Shown: positions 17,890 to 27,156, counted from the stretch's first letter. The stretch is DNA of 64,000 bases from Streptomyces rishiriensis (GCF_030815485.1 NZ_JAUSWV010000002.1:4464001-4528000); one strand, 5' to 3'. Numbers and translations are program-made. Notes: a model not told the origin generated them from the sequence alone.

Positions 17890-19332
17890 GTGAGCGGGAC
17901 GAGGAGGCGCGGGCGTACTCCGGTGGAGGCGGCCGGCCGCGGCAGCAGGGGCAGGACGGGCGGGCCCGCCGGCAGGACGGGCGGAACCGGCAGGACGCGG
18001 CTCACCCGACGGGGGCGGATCCTCGTGTGGGGCGCGGGCGTGACGTCCGTGGTCGTCCTCGGTGTGGGCGGGGTCGGGGCCTGGGTCTACAACGACCTCA
18101 ACAACAACATCAACTCCGCCGACGTGGACGACAAGCTGGGCGAGAACCGGCCCGAGAACCTCAGTCCCGGTTCCAAGAACATCATGATCGTCGGATCCGA
18201 CAGCCGCGACGGCGCCAACGCCAAGTACGGCAAGGACCTGACCACCATGCAGTCCGACACGCTCATGGTGCTGCACATCCCCGCCGACCGTAAATGGGCC
18301 TCGGTCGTCTCCTTCCCGCGCGACTCGTGGGTGGAGATACCCAGTTGCGAGAAGGGCGACGGCAGTTCGTCCTCCCCGCACCACTTCAAGATCAACGAGG
18401 CGTTCGCGCTCGGCGGCAGCAACGGCAAGGTCGGTGAGGCCGCCGCGTGCAGCATCAAGACCGTCGAGGCCAACACCGGTCTGCGCATCGACCACTTCAT
18501 GTCGGTCGACTTCTCCGGCTTCAAGGGCATGGTCGACGCGCTGGAGGGCATCGAGGTCTGCCCGAAGCAGGCGATCCACGACAAGAAGTCCCACCTGGAC
18601 ATCGAGGCCGGCTGCCAGACCGTGAAGGGCGAGACGGCACTCGCGTACGTCCGGGTCCGCTACGGCGTCGGCGACGGGTCCGACATCGGACGCATCGGCC
18701 GCCAGCAGGAGTTCATGGACGCCCTGGCCAAGAAGGCCAAGTCCAAGCTCACGAGCCCGGACGCCATGTACGGCTTCCTGCAGTCGATCACCAAGTCGCT
18801 CACCACCGACCCCGACATGGCCGGCATCAAGCCGCTGTACGGGCTGGCCGACGAGCTCAAGGGGATACCGAGCGACCGCCTGAGCTTCCTCACCGTGCCC
18901 AACTACGGGCGGGAGGCCGACCAGCCCACCGACAAGGCCAACGTGGTCTGGCAGTACCCGCAGGCCGCCGACCTGTTCACCTCCCTGGCCAAGGACAAGG
19001 AGGTCACCAAGGCGCAGTTGGAGGCGGCGAGGAAGAACGTGGTGTACGCCTCCAGCGTGCGGGTCCAGGTCCTCAACGGCACCGGGGTCTCCGGACGCGC
19101 CGCCGCCGTCGCGGAGAAGCTGAAGGACGCCGGATACACCGTCACCGGCACGGGCAACGCCCCCGAGACGGTGACCAGAACGGCCGTCACCTACCCGGCG
19201 GGCCTCGAAAGCCAGGCCGCCGTCCTCGCGTCCCGGCTGCCCGGCGGGAAGGCCACCGCCGACGCCTCGGCCGCTCCGGGCGTCGTCACCCTGGTCGTCG
19301 GGCCGGAGTTGAAGATCGGCGACGTCGCCTGA
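17890..19332 (+). CDS. LytR-CpsA-Psr (LCP) family ligase with C-terminal LytR_C domain
   Basis: A 480-residue membrane protein. A basic cytoplasmic N-terminus precedes one transmembrane helix (VWGAGVTSVVVLGVGGVGAWVY). The extracytoplasmic LCP domain shows NIMIVGSDSRDG, the DTLMVLHI strand, SFPRDSWVEIP and GVGDGSDIGRIGRQQEF, which hold the conserved Asp/Arg residues for lipid-pyrophosphate binding. A LytR_C domain follows (VRVQVLNGTGVSGRAAAVAEKL). LCP enzymes transfer secondary polymers such as teichoic acids from lipid carriers to peptidoglycan. GTG 17890 is selected for its GGAGGAG site; frames further upstream lack one. Confidence 0.9.
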   Translation: MSGTRRRGRTPVEAAGRGSRGRTGGPAGRTGGTGRTRLTRRGRILVWGAGVTSVVVLGVGGVGAWVYNDLNNNINSADVDDKLGENRPENLSPGSKNIMIVGSDSRDGANAKYGKDLTTMQSDTLMVLHIPADRKWASVVSFPRDSWVEIPSCEKGDGSSSSPHHFKINEAFALGGSNGKVGEAAACSIKTVEANTGLRIDHFMSVDFSGFKGMVDALEGIEVCPKQAIHDKKSHLDIEAGCQTVKGETALAYVRVRYGVGDGSDIGRIGRQQEFMDALAKKAKSKLTSPDAMYGFLQSITKSLTTDPDMAGIKPLYGLADELKGIPSDRLSFLTVPNYGREADQPTDKANVVWQYPQAADLFTSLAKDKEVTKAQLEAARKNVVYASSVRVQVLNGTGVSGRAAAVAEKLKDAGYTVTGTGNAPETVTRTAVTYPAGLESQAAVLASRLPGGKATADASAAPGVVTLVVGPELKIGDVA

Positions 19333-19379
19333 CGAGGCGTCCGACGTGACGATGTACATGGTCAAGAGCACCCCGGAGA

Positions 19380-19551
19380 TGGGGTAAGCTTGATCTTGAG
19401 CCGGTCACCGGAAGAAAAACGGTGAACGACCTCTGCGTTGGTGGTCCAAGGAAAGACGCCCCGCTTCCTGCGGGGAGATGCAGGTGCAAGGCCTGCCCGG
19501 CGCTCCATGTGGAACGAGTCCCATCCCGTGTCAGACGGGGTGGGACTCGTT
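19380..19551 (+). ncRNA. Candidate structured non-coding transcript
   Basis: The 406-base gap between the LCP gene and the zinc-ribbon gene has no convincing protein but a run of hairpins: TCACCG/CGGTGA around a GAAGAAAAA loop (about 19404-19424), CCCCGC/GCGGGG around TTCCT (about 19459-19476), a GCAGG/CCTGC helix, then a strong terminator. The end of the series by a plus-strand terminator favours a plus-strand RNA, either a long 3' UTR of the LCP gene or a separate small RNA. It matches no riboswitch consensus I can recall. Confidence 0.35.
19513..19551 (+). terminator. 17-bp stem terminator with T-run
   Basis: AACGAGTCCCATCCCGT (19513-19529) pairs with 19535-19551 with a single G-U pair, loop GTCAG, followed by CGTTTTC on the plus strand. 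It closes transcription coming from the LCP gene or the candidate RNA and insulates it from the convergent eCIS operon. Confidence 0.85.
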
Positions 19552-19738
19552 CGTTTTCCCGCGTGCGGGGGGCACTTCGGCGACGTCGGCGCAGTCGGCG
19601 GGTGCTGCCTCGTCCTACGAGGGAAGGGCTCCGGATCATCGGGAGACCTGCCTCCCGATCACCCGGAGCCCTGAACCGCCGGGCCGGAACGTCACACCGT
19701 CACGTGTCGTCAGCCGTCGCGCGGCGAGCGCCGAGCCG

Positions 19739-21493
19739 TCACGACGAGTTCGCGCTCGACCGGCCGAAGAACTCGATCTCGGCTATCGACACCTGCTTGC
19801 TCGCGGAAGCCATGTACGACGACTCGATGGTGAACCGGACCTTGGTCACCTCGCCCACGCGGAAGGCGCGCCGCTGGCCTCCCGAGCTCTGGTCCAGGAT
19901 GATCTCCCTGGTCGTCGTCTTGCCGTCCTTCAGCGTGATCGTCGCCTTGATGCGGTGAGGCAGGGCCGACTGGCTGAGCTGGTCGGCGCGGACCGACGTG
20001 CCCGAGGTGATGATCAGGTCCAGCAGGCGGGTCGGCTCGTCGAAGCGGGCCTCGATCCACTCGCCCTCGCCCGACTGCGAGACACCGGGACCCCACCAAC
20101 TGTTGTTGATCTTGTCGAAGGCCAGCTCCGGCTTGTGCCCCGGGTAGGAGCGCGAGGCCGCGAACGAGTCCGGGGCGACCGGCGCGCGCTTGGCGAAGTG
20201 GTCGCGGGTGGCCTGGATCGCGGCCGGTGTGTTCACCCCGGCGATGATCAGGAGGGTGAGGACGACCGCCGCCACCACCCAGCTGAGGATGCGGTCGAAC
20301 GTACGGCGCAGACGCGGGCGGTCGCCGGCCCACGGGGTCGTGCCGTTGCGGTTGAACAGACGGCGCCACCAGGGCAGGCGGAGCGAGGAGCGGTCCTCCA
20401 GCGTCATGGGCATCGCGCAGCGGACGCAGAAGTGCCGGTCGGGGTTGTTGGGCGTGGCGCACCAGGGGCACGCGACGCCGTACTGCTCGCCCTGGACGGG
20501 GCCGGGCGCGCGTACCTGCGGACGGTCCGCGACCGGCCTGCCCGGCAGGACCGGGGCCACGGACGGGGGCGCGGCGGGGCGGGGCTCCGCGTCGGCGACG
20601 GGGACCAGGAGGGAGCGGGCCCGGGCCGCCATCGTGTCGCCGAGGGCGGGAGCGGGGGCCGCCGCCGGTACGGGTGTGGCCGGGCCGGTGTGGCCGGGGG
20701 CGGGAGCGTGCGCGGGGGCCGGTGCTGCGCCCGACGGAGCGGCGGCGCCGTCCTCCGGCGGGATGACCGGCAGGGGAGTTTCCGTGGTGTCCTCGTCGTC
20801 CGGGTCGTAGTCGTCATCGGTGGGCGGGGCGGCGGCCCGGGTCGTCGGGGGCTCGGGAGTGGCGTGGGGCGAGACTCGTCCCGACGCGTTCGCCACCGCC
20901 GTACCGGATACGGCGGCGGGAGCGGCAGCGGTGGTGGCGGCGGGGACGGCAGCCGTACGCGAGACCGCACCGGCCTCCTGCCCCGCGGCGCCCGCCGGCT
21001 CCCGGGTGCCCTCCGGCGAGCGCTGACCGGCCCCGGCGCCGCCACGCGGGGCCCCGGAGTCCGCACCGGCCGCTGCGCCGGACCCGTGACCCGGGCCGGG
21101 GCCGGTGGCCGAGCCGGAGCCGTACGCGGACCCGGAGCCCGACGCCGACCCCGATCCATGAACGGACGGTGTCCCGGCCGCAGCTCCGGCCCCGGCTCCG
21201 GCCCCGGCCGCGTACGCGGACCCGGGAGCGGACCCGGAGTCCGGCGCCGACCCGGCGGCGGCACCTGTTCCGGCGCCTGTCCCGGGTCCGGCGGCGGCCG
21301 ACCCTGATCCCGAGCCCGCCCCGGGCCCCGGGGCCGTGCCCGCGCCGGAGGTCGACCCCGAGCCCGGGCCGGGGCCCGCGCCGGTGCGCGCCCCGGGGCG
21401 GTCCGTCCAGCTCAGCACGGCGCCGCAGGCGTCGCAGAACGACTGGCCGGGCTCGGCCCGCGTGCCGCACTCGGCGCAGTTCTGGGTGGTCAT
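19739..21493 (-). CDS. eCIS-linked zinc-ribbon, single-pass membrane protein with discoidin-like C-terminus
   Basis: A 584-residue protein. Residues 6-23 form a zinc ribbon (C6, C9, C20, C23). A long Gly/Ala/Pro/Ser disordered region (about 30-330) precedes a second CxxC-CxxC ribbon (CPWC...CVRC). One transmembrane helix is near 403-421 with positive charges before it, so the ribbons face the cytoplasm. The C-terminal 150 residues (AFDKINNSWWGP, GEWIEARFDEP, VRFTIESSYM) form an F5/8-discoidin or NADase-type glycan-binding beta-sandwich outside. It is the last gene of the eCIS operon, its ATG overlapping the gpI stop. From memory a Streptomyces membrane protein called CisA, needed for CIS function, has this design; the match needs checking. 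Confidence 0.82.
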   Translation of the reverse strand: MTTQNCAECGTRAEPGQSFCDACGAVLSWTDRPGARTGAGPGPGSGSTSGAGTAPGPGAGSGSGSAAAGPGTGAGTGAAAGSAPDSGSAPGSAYAAGAGAGAGAAAGTPSVHGSGSASGSGSAYGSGSATGPGPGHGSGAAAGADSGAPRGGAGAGQRSPEGTREPAGAAGQEAGAVSRTAAVPAATTAAAPAAVSGTAVANASGRVSPHATPEPPTTRAAAPPTDDDYDPDDEDTTETPLPVIPPEDGAAAPSGAAPAPAHAPAPGHTGPATPVPAAAPAPALGDTMAARARSLLVPVADAEPRPAAPPSVAPVLPGRPVADRPQVRAPGPVQGEQYGVACPWCATPNNPDRHFCVRCAMPMTLEDRSSLRLPWWRRLFNRNGTTPWAGDRPRLRRTFDRILSWVVAAVVLTLLIIAGVNTPAAIQATRDHFAKRAPVAPDSFAASRSYPGHKPELAFDKINNSWWGPGVSQSGEGEWIEARFDEPTRLLDLIITSGTSVRADQLSQSALPHRIKATITLKDGKTTTREIILDQSSGGQRRAFRVGEVTKVRFTIESSYMASASKQVSIAEIEFFGRSSANSS

Positions 21494-22047
21494 CTCTCCG
21501 GGGTCCTTTCGGCGGCGGTCACCTTGACCGAGTACGGCATGTGGGCGGGGCGGGCGGCGGCCACGAGGGTGTCCAGGCGGTGCTCGTCCGCCGGGCCGGG
21601 GTCGGGCAGCCGGATCGTGACGTGCAGATGCGGCCGCGGCTCGCCGGGGACCGGACCGAGCGGCCGGGCGCTCCAGGCGGCGCCGCCGCTCTCCGAGATC
21701 TCCGGCTCCACGCCGAAGGCAAGCCGGACCGTCTCCGACAGGCCGCGCCGGGTGCCGCGCACCCGGTGCAGGTACGCGGCCGCCGCGACCGCCGCCCGCA
21801 GTCTCGGTTCCGGTTCCGTGCCGTCGGTCTCCGCACCGACCCAGCCCGCCAGCCAGCGGGTGAAGTCGACCGGGGCGAGGGCCGGGTCGAAGTAGGCGGG
21901 CAGGCAGTCGAGGACGTTGAGGATGGGGGCCATCACCTCGTCCAGACCCCCGACGAAGCGCTGGGCCAGGTCGTCGTCGGCGAAGACCGCCGGCAGCATC
22001 GCGCCGATCGGGACGGAGGAGCCGAGTCCGTCCACCGAGCCCCTCAA
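21490..22047 (-). CDS. Phage tail protein I-type baseplate protein (eCIS)
   Basis: A 185-residue baseplate wedge protein of the TIGR02242/P2 gpI group: LPAVFADDDLAQRFVGGLDEVMAPILNVLD, YFDPALAPVDFTRWLAGWVG and RGTRRGLSETVRLAFG are recognisable. In contractile tails it sits at the baseplate rim next to gpJ. The TTG at 22047 gives the family-type start RGSVDGLGS; a GTG at 22035 is possible. An ATG overlapping the upstream gpJ stop (22082) opens only a 12-codon frame ending just before, perhaps a coupling peptide. Its stop overlaps the next gene start (ATGA). Confidence 0.85.
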   Translation of the reverse strand: MRGSVDGLGSSVPIGAMLPAVFADDDLAQRFVGGLDEVMAPILNVLDCLPAYFDPALAPVDFTRWLAGWVGAETDGTEPEPRLRAAVAAAAYLHRVRGTRRGLSETVRLAFGVEPEISESGGAAWSARPLGPVPGEPRPHLHVTIRLPDPGPADEHRLDTLVAAARPAHMPYSVKVTAAERTPER

Positions 22048-22078
22048 CGTCCCGTGCCCTTCCGTGCGTTCGCGTCGC

Positions 22079-24037
22079 TCATGCGCCGTCCCCGATCACT
22101 CGCACCCGGTGGTCGTAGGAGAACACCAGGGCCGGGGCGGCCAGGTCGATGCGGTCGGTGGCCTCGCCGCGCTTGCCCGTCAGCGGGTCGGCGGGGTGCA
22201 GCATGACCTGGTCGACCAGCTCCACTCCCGGGACGCGTTGGAGGACGGCGAAGACCTCGCCCGACTGCACCGGGCGGCCGAAGGGCCAGCCCTTGCCGTC
22301 CGCGCCGCCGGTCAGCGGGTCGAGGTGGCGGTAGAGGGCGTCGTGGGCCTGACGGCGGACGCGGTCCGTGTCGACGCCCCGGAAGGCGTGCACCGTGGCC
22401 ACCACCGTCACACCCTGGTAGTACGGCGGGCCGACGGCCAGCCTGGTGCCGATCAGGCGGCGCTCGTCGAGATGGCGGGTGATGCGGTCCAGAAGGGAGT
22501 CGCCGGGCACCAGTTGCTCGAAGCGCAGGCGGCCGCCGGGGTCCGGCACGGCCTGCGGGACGACCAGCACCCGTACCGCGTAGGAGCCGTGCTCGTCGGG
22601 CTGCCCCTCCAGGCACGTGATGCGGGCGGTCTCGGGTGCGGCGCGGCGGGCGAGTTCCTCGTAGTCGCGCAGGGTCACGGCCCGCTCCTGGGCGCGCAGG
22701 GTGATCGGCGCGCGGAGTTTCGCCTCCTCCACCGTCTCGCCGTCGACCCCGCCGCGCGCCGCTTCCCGGTTGACGACCTCCGAGACGTACGGGACGGAGG
22801 TGCGGAGCACCTGGACCGCCCCCCGGGCCACGTTGCCGGCCCGGCCGCCGCCCGTGCGGTAGCGGCGGGCGCGGATCACCGAACCCTTGGGGGCGACGGC
22901 CCCGTACTGGCGGAGTCTGCCGTCGGGTTCGCGGACGGACGGGCCGAAGGCGATCTCGCCGGTGGCCGCGTCGAGGGTGACATGGCGGTCGTCGGGGCCG
23001 GAGGCGGCGAAGTGCGGGACGACCTGCCAGTCGGACCAGCCCTCGTGCTCGGCGGTCTGGAGCAGGAGCGGCGGATGGTCGCCGACGACGGGGTAGTGCG
23101 CGAGGCCGACGCGCTGGCCGGGGAGGCCCGTGGACTCGCCGAGGGCCTCGTCGTGGACGGTCTCGGCGTGCACGGCGGGCGCGGTGCCGCCGACCGTGAA
23201 CACCTCGGCGGAGCGCACGGTCGGGGAGGTCGTGTAGAAGGGCTGGCCGGGGAGGGGCTCGGTGACGCGGCAGCGCAGCCAGCCGGCCTCCTGGCCGCCG
23301 GAGCGGGACAGGACGTGGCCGCCGGTGATGTGCAGGACTACCTCGCCGGGGCGGTTGAGGCCGCCGGTGCCGTCGCGGTCGATCTCGCACTCCTGCCAGC
23401 CGTCCTCCGTCCACGCCTCCCAGACCAGCGGGGGCTGGCGCGGGTCGACGCCGACGCCGTCGACGCGGCTGTCCAGTTCCAGGACCACCGCGCAGTGCGG
23501 GACGGCGGCGCTCAGGCCGAACAGCATGCAGTCGCCGGGCTGCGGCGCCTCGGCGAAGCAGAGCAGGTCCTTGCCCTCGGTGAGGTCGCTGGTCCGGTCG
23601 GTGACCGGCTCACCCCGGTGCTGTACGACCAGGTGCTGCAACTCGCTGGGCACGACGTTGAGTTCGCGTTCCGTCGCGAAGACGACCGCTTCCTCGCTCT
23701 CCGTGCGGACCGTCGCCACCTCGGTGCCCACCGGGAGGAGAACCGGCTCGTCCTGCGGCGCGGACAGCCAGAAGGTCACCTCCGTGCGGGCGGCCGACGG
23801 CGGGAAGAGGCGGATGCCGACCAGGTCCAGGAAGGCCAGGTGGTTCTTGTCGGGGACGCGGTTGAGGCGGTAGACGATCTGGTCGGCCATGTGGGCGACC
23901 GTCTCGACGAGCGTCACGCCCGGGTCGGAGACGTTGTGGTCGGTCCACTCCGGTGCGCGCTGCTGGATGTAGCGCTTGGCGTCGTCGACGAACTGCTGGA
24001 AGCGGCGGTCGTCCAGGTTCGGGGAGGGCAGGGCCAT
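22079..24037 (-). CDS. Putative baseplate assembly protein, gpJ-like (eCIS)
   Basis: A 652-residue protein of the TIGR02243 group, the gpJ/gp6-like wedge component that forms the inner baseplate ring and connects to the sheath. Diagnostic pieces are the N-terminus (LDDRRFQQFVDDAKRYI, EWTDHNVSDPGVTLVETVAHM), RLNRVPDKNHLAFLDLVGI, and the central AITLRAQERAVTLRDYEELAR-like segment before the C-terminal domain. Its ATG at 24037 overlaps the gp25 stop, so the two are translationally coupled. The size is usual for eCIS members. Confidence 0.9.
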   Translation of the reverse strand: MALPSPNLDDRRFQQFVDDAKRYIQQRAPEWTDHNVSDPGVTLVETVAHMADQIVYRLNRVPDKNHLAFLDLVGIRLFPPSAARTEVTFWLSAPQDEPVLLPVGTEVATVRTESEEAVVFATERELNVVPSELQHLVVQHRGEPVTDRTSDLTEGKDLLCFAEAPQPGDCMLFGLSAAVPHCAVVLELDSRVDGVGVDPRQPPLVWEAWTEDGWQECEIDRDGTGGLNRPGEVVLHITGGHVLSRSGGQEAGWLRCRVTEPLPGQPFYTTSPTVRSAEVFTVGGTAPAVHAETVHDEALGESTGLPGQRVGLAHYPVVGDHPPLLLQTAEHEGWSDWQVVPHFAASGPDDRHVTLDAATGEIAFGPSVREPDGRLRQYGAVAPKGSVIRARRYRTGGGRAGNVARGAVQVLRTSVPYVSEVVNREAARGGVDGETVEEAKLRAPITLRAQERAVTLRDYEELARRAAPETARITCLEGQPDEHGSYAVRVLVVPQAVPDPGGRLRFEQLVPGDSLLDRITRHLDERRLIGTRLAVGPPYYQGVTVVATVHAFRGVDTDRVRRQAHDALYRHLDPLTGGADGKGWPFGRPVQSGEVFAVLQRVPGVELVDQVMLHPADPLTGKRGEATDRIDLAAPALVFSYDHRVRVIGDGA

Positions 24038-24480
24038 CAGCGATCGCTTTCGGAAGCCGTACCGGACGGACCGGGAAGACCCGGCTCGTCGTGGGACGGA
24101 ATGACGTAGAAGGGGAAGACGAGACTGCGCGGATTGTTGGTGCCGCGGATCGCGTACTGGACGTCGATGAAGAGCACGCCCTGTTCGGCGCCGGCGGTGA
24201 CCTCGACGTCGGTGACCTCGATGCGCGGTTCCCAGCGGTCCAGGCTGGTGTACACCTCGTGCTGGATACGCCCGGCCGTCGCCTCGTTGACCGGGGCGAA
24301 GACCAGGTCGTGGATGGCGCAGCCGTACTCCGGGCGCATGGGGCGCTCGCCCGGCGCGGTGGCGAGGATCAGCCGGATGGCCTCCTCGATCTCGCGCTCC
24401 CCGCTGACCAGGGCGATGCCCCCGGTGGGGCCGATGCGGAGCGGGAACGCCCAGCCCGAACCGACGAATTGCTCGGCCAT
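24037..24480 (-). CDS. GPW/gp25 family baseplate wedge protein (eCIS)
   Basis: A 147-residue gp25-like protein, the wedge subunit that nucleates sheath polymerisation. Family landmarks are the signature GEREIEEAIRLILATAPGERPMRPEYGC, then LVFAPVNEATAGRI and a C-terminal strand pair (ITV-like VTDVEV, VQYAIRGTN). A longer in-frame extension upstream to 24657 is alternate-frame noise, as ATG 24480 has an AGGTGG site and the expected N-terminus. It lies between the spike gene and gpJ, the normal eCIS order. Confidence 0.9.
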   Translation of the reverse strand: MAEQFVGSGWAFPLRIGPTGGIALVSGEREIEEAIRLILATAPGERPMRPEYGCAIHDLVFAPVNEATAGRIQHEVYTSLDRWEPRIEVTDVEVTAGAEQGVLFIDVQYAIRGTNNPRSLVFPFYVIPSHDEPGLPGPSGTASESDR

Positions 24481-24529
24481 CAGAGGGCCACCTGCCTTCT
24501 CCTGATTCTCACGGCGTGCCGTCCGCGCG

Positions 24530-26431
24530 TCACGGCAGCGGGTACGGCTTGGCGTTGACCATGACCATGCCCTGGAGCAGCAGGGTGGCGGCCCGGATGC
24601 CCACGTTGGCGGTGGAGTTGATCTGGACGGCGGCGCCCGCGCTGAACGTGGCCGCACCGCCCGCCTTGAGGTTGAGCAGGCCCGCCGCGTCCACCGACAC
24701 CATGCCCGTCATCGACCTGATGTTGATCAGGTTGCCCCGCAGGGTGATGGAGCCGCCGCTTCTGATGGCGATGTTGCGGCCCGCGGTGAGGGTGAGGTCG
24801 GTGCCCGCCTTGACCGTCACCGAGCGGCTGCCCGTGATGCTGACGGTGCCCTTGCTGTCCACGGTGATCTCGGTCTGCGCCCGGTCCAGGTTGATGACGA
24901 GTTTGTCGTCGCCGCTGGTCAGCCGTACGCCTTGCTTACCGCCGGTCCGCTGGCTGAGCAGGTCCATCCGGTTGCCCTCGCGGTCGGACAGGGTGTGCCG
25001 GGAAGCCCGCTGCCGGGCGCCGTCGTGCAGGGGCACGTCCTTGACGGGGGTCGGCTTGTCCCTGCCGTTGTAGAGGCCGCCGATGACGTACGGGTGGTCC
25101 AGGGCGCCCCGGTCGAAGGCGACCAGCACCTCGTCCCCGACGTCGAGGGGGAAGATCGAGCCGCCGCGCTTGCCGCCCCACTGCGCCACGCGCGTCCAGT
25201 CGCTGACGTAGGCGTCGTCGAGCCAGGGGAACTGAAGCTTGACGCGTCCCTGCCTGAGCGGGTCCCCCACGTCGGTGACCAGGGCGTTGACGGTGCCGGG
25301 CAGGTTCAGGCCGTTGGACGCGTTCCCGCCGCCGGAGGACAGGCCGTACAGCGACCGCCACTGCCGTCCGCTGACCGTCACCCAGGCCTCGTAGTGCTTG
25401 CCGTCGCCGAAGACGTGCCGAACGGAGGTGGCGGTGTACTTGCCCTCGAAGGGGGCGCCGACGTCGGCGAGGGTGACGGGCAGCCCGGGGCGGAGCTTCG
25501 GGGTGCCGCGCGCGATGACCTCCAGCTCGGCGAAGGATCCGGTGACGTCGTCGGCGAGGGCCTCGGCCGCGAACTTCACCTCCGACTGCCGGTCGTACGG
25601 CGTCTGCGCGTCGACCAGCTTGGCCGGTTTGAACTTGGCGGCGGCCTCACCGGGGGTCGTGCCGATGCTGATGCCCGGGTTGGTCCTGGCGGGCGCGGTC
25701 GCGGTGAGCTTCTTCTTCGTCGTCACGTCCCAGCCGCGCGCCTCGACGGAGCCGACCTGCTCGGCGGCGGTGACGGCGGCCCGCAGACGGAGGATGTCGG
25801 TGCCGGCCTCGAGGACGAACGGGCTCTTGTCGCCGGGGGTGGAAGTGGGCGGCGCACCGGACGCCGGGTCCGGCTTGACGAACTGGAACTTGCCCTTGGA
25901 GTCCACCGACATGACCATCTCGTTCTCGTCGGCCAGCCGGGCGAGGAAGTCCCAGTCGGTGACGTTGGCCTGGCTGATGAACTCGTAGACGGTCTTGGTG
26001 GACTGGATCTTCCCGACCGGGACGCCGTCCTGGGCGGCCAGCTTGCGGGCGATGTCGGAGGCGCTCTGGTTGCGGTAGGCGGCGACGCGGCGCTGGCGCA
26101 TCAGACGGTGGCCGAAGTCGTAGCCGCGGATGACGGTGAACGAGCCGGTGCCGTCGTAGTCGGCCTCCAGGCCGCAGACCTCGCCGGTGAAGAGCGGGTC
26201 GGAGGCGCCCTTGCCGTCGGCGATCGGGGCGAGGACGACGGGGGTGCCGAACTTGACGTTCAGCTTGCCGAGGACCTGACGGCCGGGGTCGCGGAACGTG
26301 AGCCGGAAGGCGGCCGGCACACCGAGCCCCTGGTCGACCCAGCCGTCGACGAGGAGTGGCGCGATGTCGACGGGGAGGGGACCGCCCCCGAGGGTGACCT
26401 GGATGACGCTGGAGAACGCGGACTGGACCAC
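24530..26431 (-). CDS. VgrG-like spike protein (eCIS)
   Basis: A 633-residue fusion of gpD-like and gpV-like spike parts. The N-terminal half (phage late-control D, with RGYDFGHRLMRQRRVAAYRN and NVTDWDFLARLADEN) precedes the OB-fold (GTVNALVTDVGDPLRQGRVKLQFPW, IFPLDVGDEVLVAF, HPYVIGGLYNG). The C-terminus is a repetitive beta-helix needle (VTVKAGTDLTLTAGRNIAI and following) ending without a PAAR-type metal site. This spike tips the inner tube. GTG 26431 overlaps the TAG of the LysM gene (TAGTG), indicating coupling. Confidence 0.9.
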   Translation of the reverse strand: MVQSAFSSVIQVTLGGGPLPVDIAPLLVDGWVDQGLGVPAAFRLTFRDPGRQVLGKLNVKFGTPVVLAPIADGKGASDPLFTGEVCGLEADYDGTGSFTVIRGYDFGHRLMRQRRVAAYRNQSASDIARKLAAQDGVPVGKIQSTKTVYEFISQANVTDWDFLARLADENEMVMSVDSKGKFQFVKPDPASGAPPTSTPGDKSPFVLEAGTDILRLRAAVTAAEQVGSVEARGWDVTTKKKLTATAPARTNPGISIGTTPGEAAAKFKPAKLVDAQTPYDRQSEVKFAAEALADDVTGSFAELEVIARGTPKLRPGLPVTLADVGAPFEGKYTATSVRHVFGDGKHYEAWVTVSGRQWRSLYGLSSGGGNASNGLNLPGTVNALVTDVGDPLRQGRVKLQFPWLDDAYVSDWTRVAQWGGKRGGSIFPLDVGDEVLVAFDRGALDHPYVIGGLYNGRDKPTPVKDVPLHDGARQRASRHTLSDREGNRMDLLSQRTGGKQGVRLTSGDDKLVINLDRAQTEITVDSKGTVSITGSRSVTVKAGTDLTLTAGRNIAIRSGGSITLRGNLINIRSMTGMVSVDAAGLLNLKAGGAATFSAGAAVQINSTANVGIRAATLLLQGMVMVNAKPYPLP

Positions 26432-27156
26432 TAGTGGCGCACCTCCTCGGCGGCCGGCAGGACCAGCTCGATGCCGGTCGGCAGCCGGGAGGGGTCGTCG
26501 ATGCCGTTCACCTCGGCGATGGACCGCCACGCGGAGGCGTCGCCGTACTCCCGCCAGGCCAGCGACTGGAGTGAGTCACCGGCGACGACCCGGTGCACGC
26601 GCTGCGCGGTGAGGGCCCCGGAGGTCGGGTTCTGGCCCTTGGTCTTGCTGGGGATCTCGTTCAGGCGGACCTGGCAGGTGGCGCGGATCGGCACGCCGGT
26701 CGTGCCGAAGAGCGAGTACGTGACGTCGATGCTGCTGACGTAGGCGGTGAAGCGGGCGGTGGAGAACGAACCCCACTGGAACACCACCCACGGCGGCGAG
26801 GGCTGCTTGGCGGCGATGCTCTTGGTGGTGACCTCGCAGCACTCCAGCAGCGACTCGACCTTCTTCAGGACGGTGTTGCTGCCGGGCTGGTCCGAGGTGT
26901 CGAGGAAGATCTCGACGGTCATCTCGCGGGGCTCCGGGCCCATGAACTCCGGTACGGAGCCGTCCCGGACGGCCGCCGTGGGGGTGACCTTCCACTGGGC
27001 CCGGCGGCCGAGCTGGAGCTGCGACGGGTTGAAGTCGAACCCGAAGGATTTGATCAGCCCGCCGGGGGTCGTGCTCGTGCCCACCGGCGGTTCGTGGATC
27101 GCGAGGGTGGCACGGACCAGGCTCTTGCCGGCGCCGCCTTTGCTTCCCTTGGCCAT
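26431..27156 (-). CDS. LysM-containing tube/baseplate adaptor (eCIS)
   Basis: A 241-residue protein with an N-terminal contractile-tail adaptor domain (IKSFGFDFNPSQLQLGRRAQWKVTP, PEPREMTVEIFLDTSD) and a C-terminal LysM domain (HRVVAGDSLQSLAWREYGDASAWRSIAEVN, PSRLPTGIELVLP). In contractile injection systems the gp53-like LysM protein clamps the hub to the first tube ring; here LysM is used structurally, not to bind exported peptidoglycan, as there is no signal peptide. It overlaps the spike gene by one base. Confidence 0.9.
   Translation of the reverse strand: MAKGSKGGAGKSLVRATLAIHEPPVGTSTTPGGLIKSFGFDFNPSQLQLGRRAQWKVTPTAAVRDGSVPEFMGPEPREMTVEIFLDTSDQPGSNTVLKKVESLLECCEVTTKSIAAKQPSPPWVVFQWGSFSTARFTAYVSSIDVTYSLFGTTGVPIRATCQVRLNEIPSKTKGQNPTSGALTAQRVHRVVAGDSLQSLAWREYGDASAWRSIAEVNGIDDPSRLPTGIELVLPAAEEVRH

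Noticed and set aside
16492..19371. 959-codon minus-strand frame opposite the LCP and membrane-protein genes
   Set aside because: High-GC antisense shadow; the plus-strand frames contain clear LCP motifs and transmembrane segments.
19380..19551. Known riboswitch, SRP RNA or 6S RNA
   Set aside because: I compared by memory with the conserved cores of common classes (TPP, SAM, cobalamin, glycine, FMN, ydaO, SRP) and found no match, so only a generic RNA candidate is reported.
22044..23414. 456-codon minus-strand frame over the gpJ gene
   Set aside because: Shadow of gpJ in another frame; its only meaningful part is the 12-codon frame at the gpJ-gpI junction.
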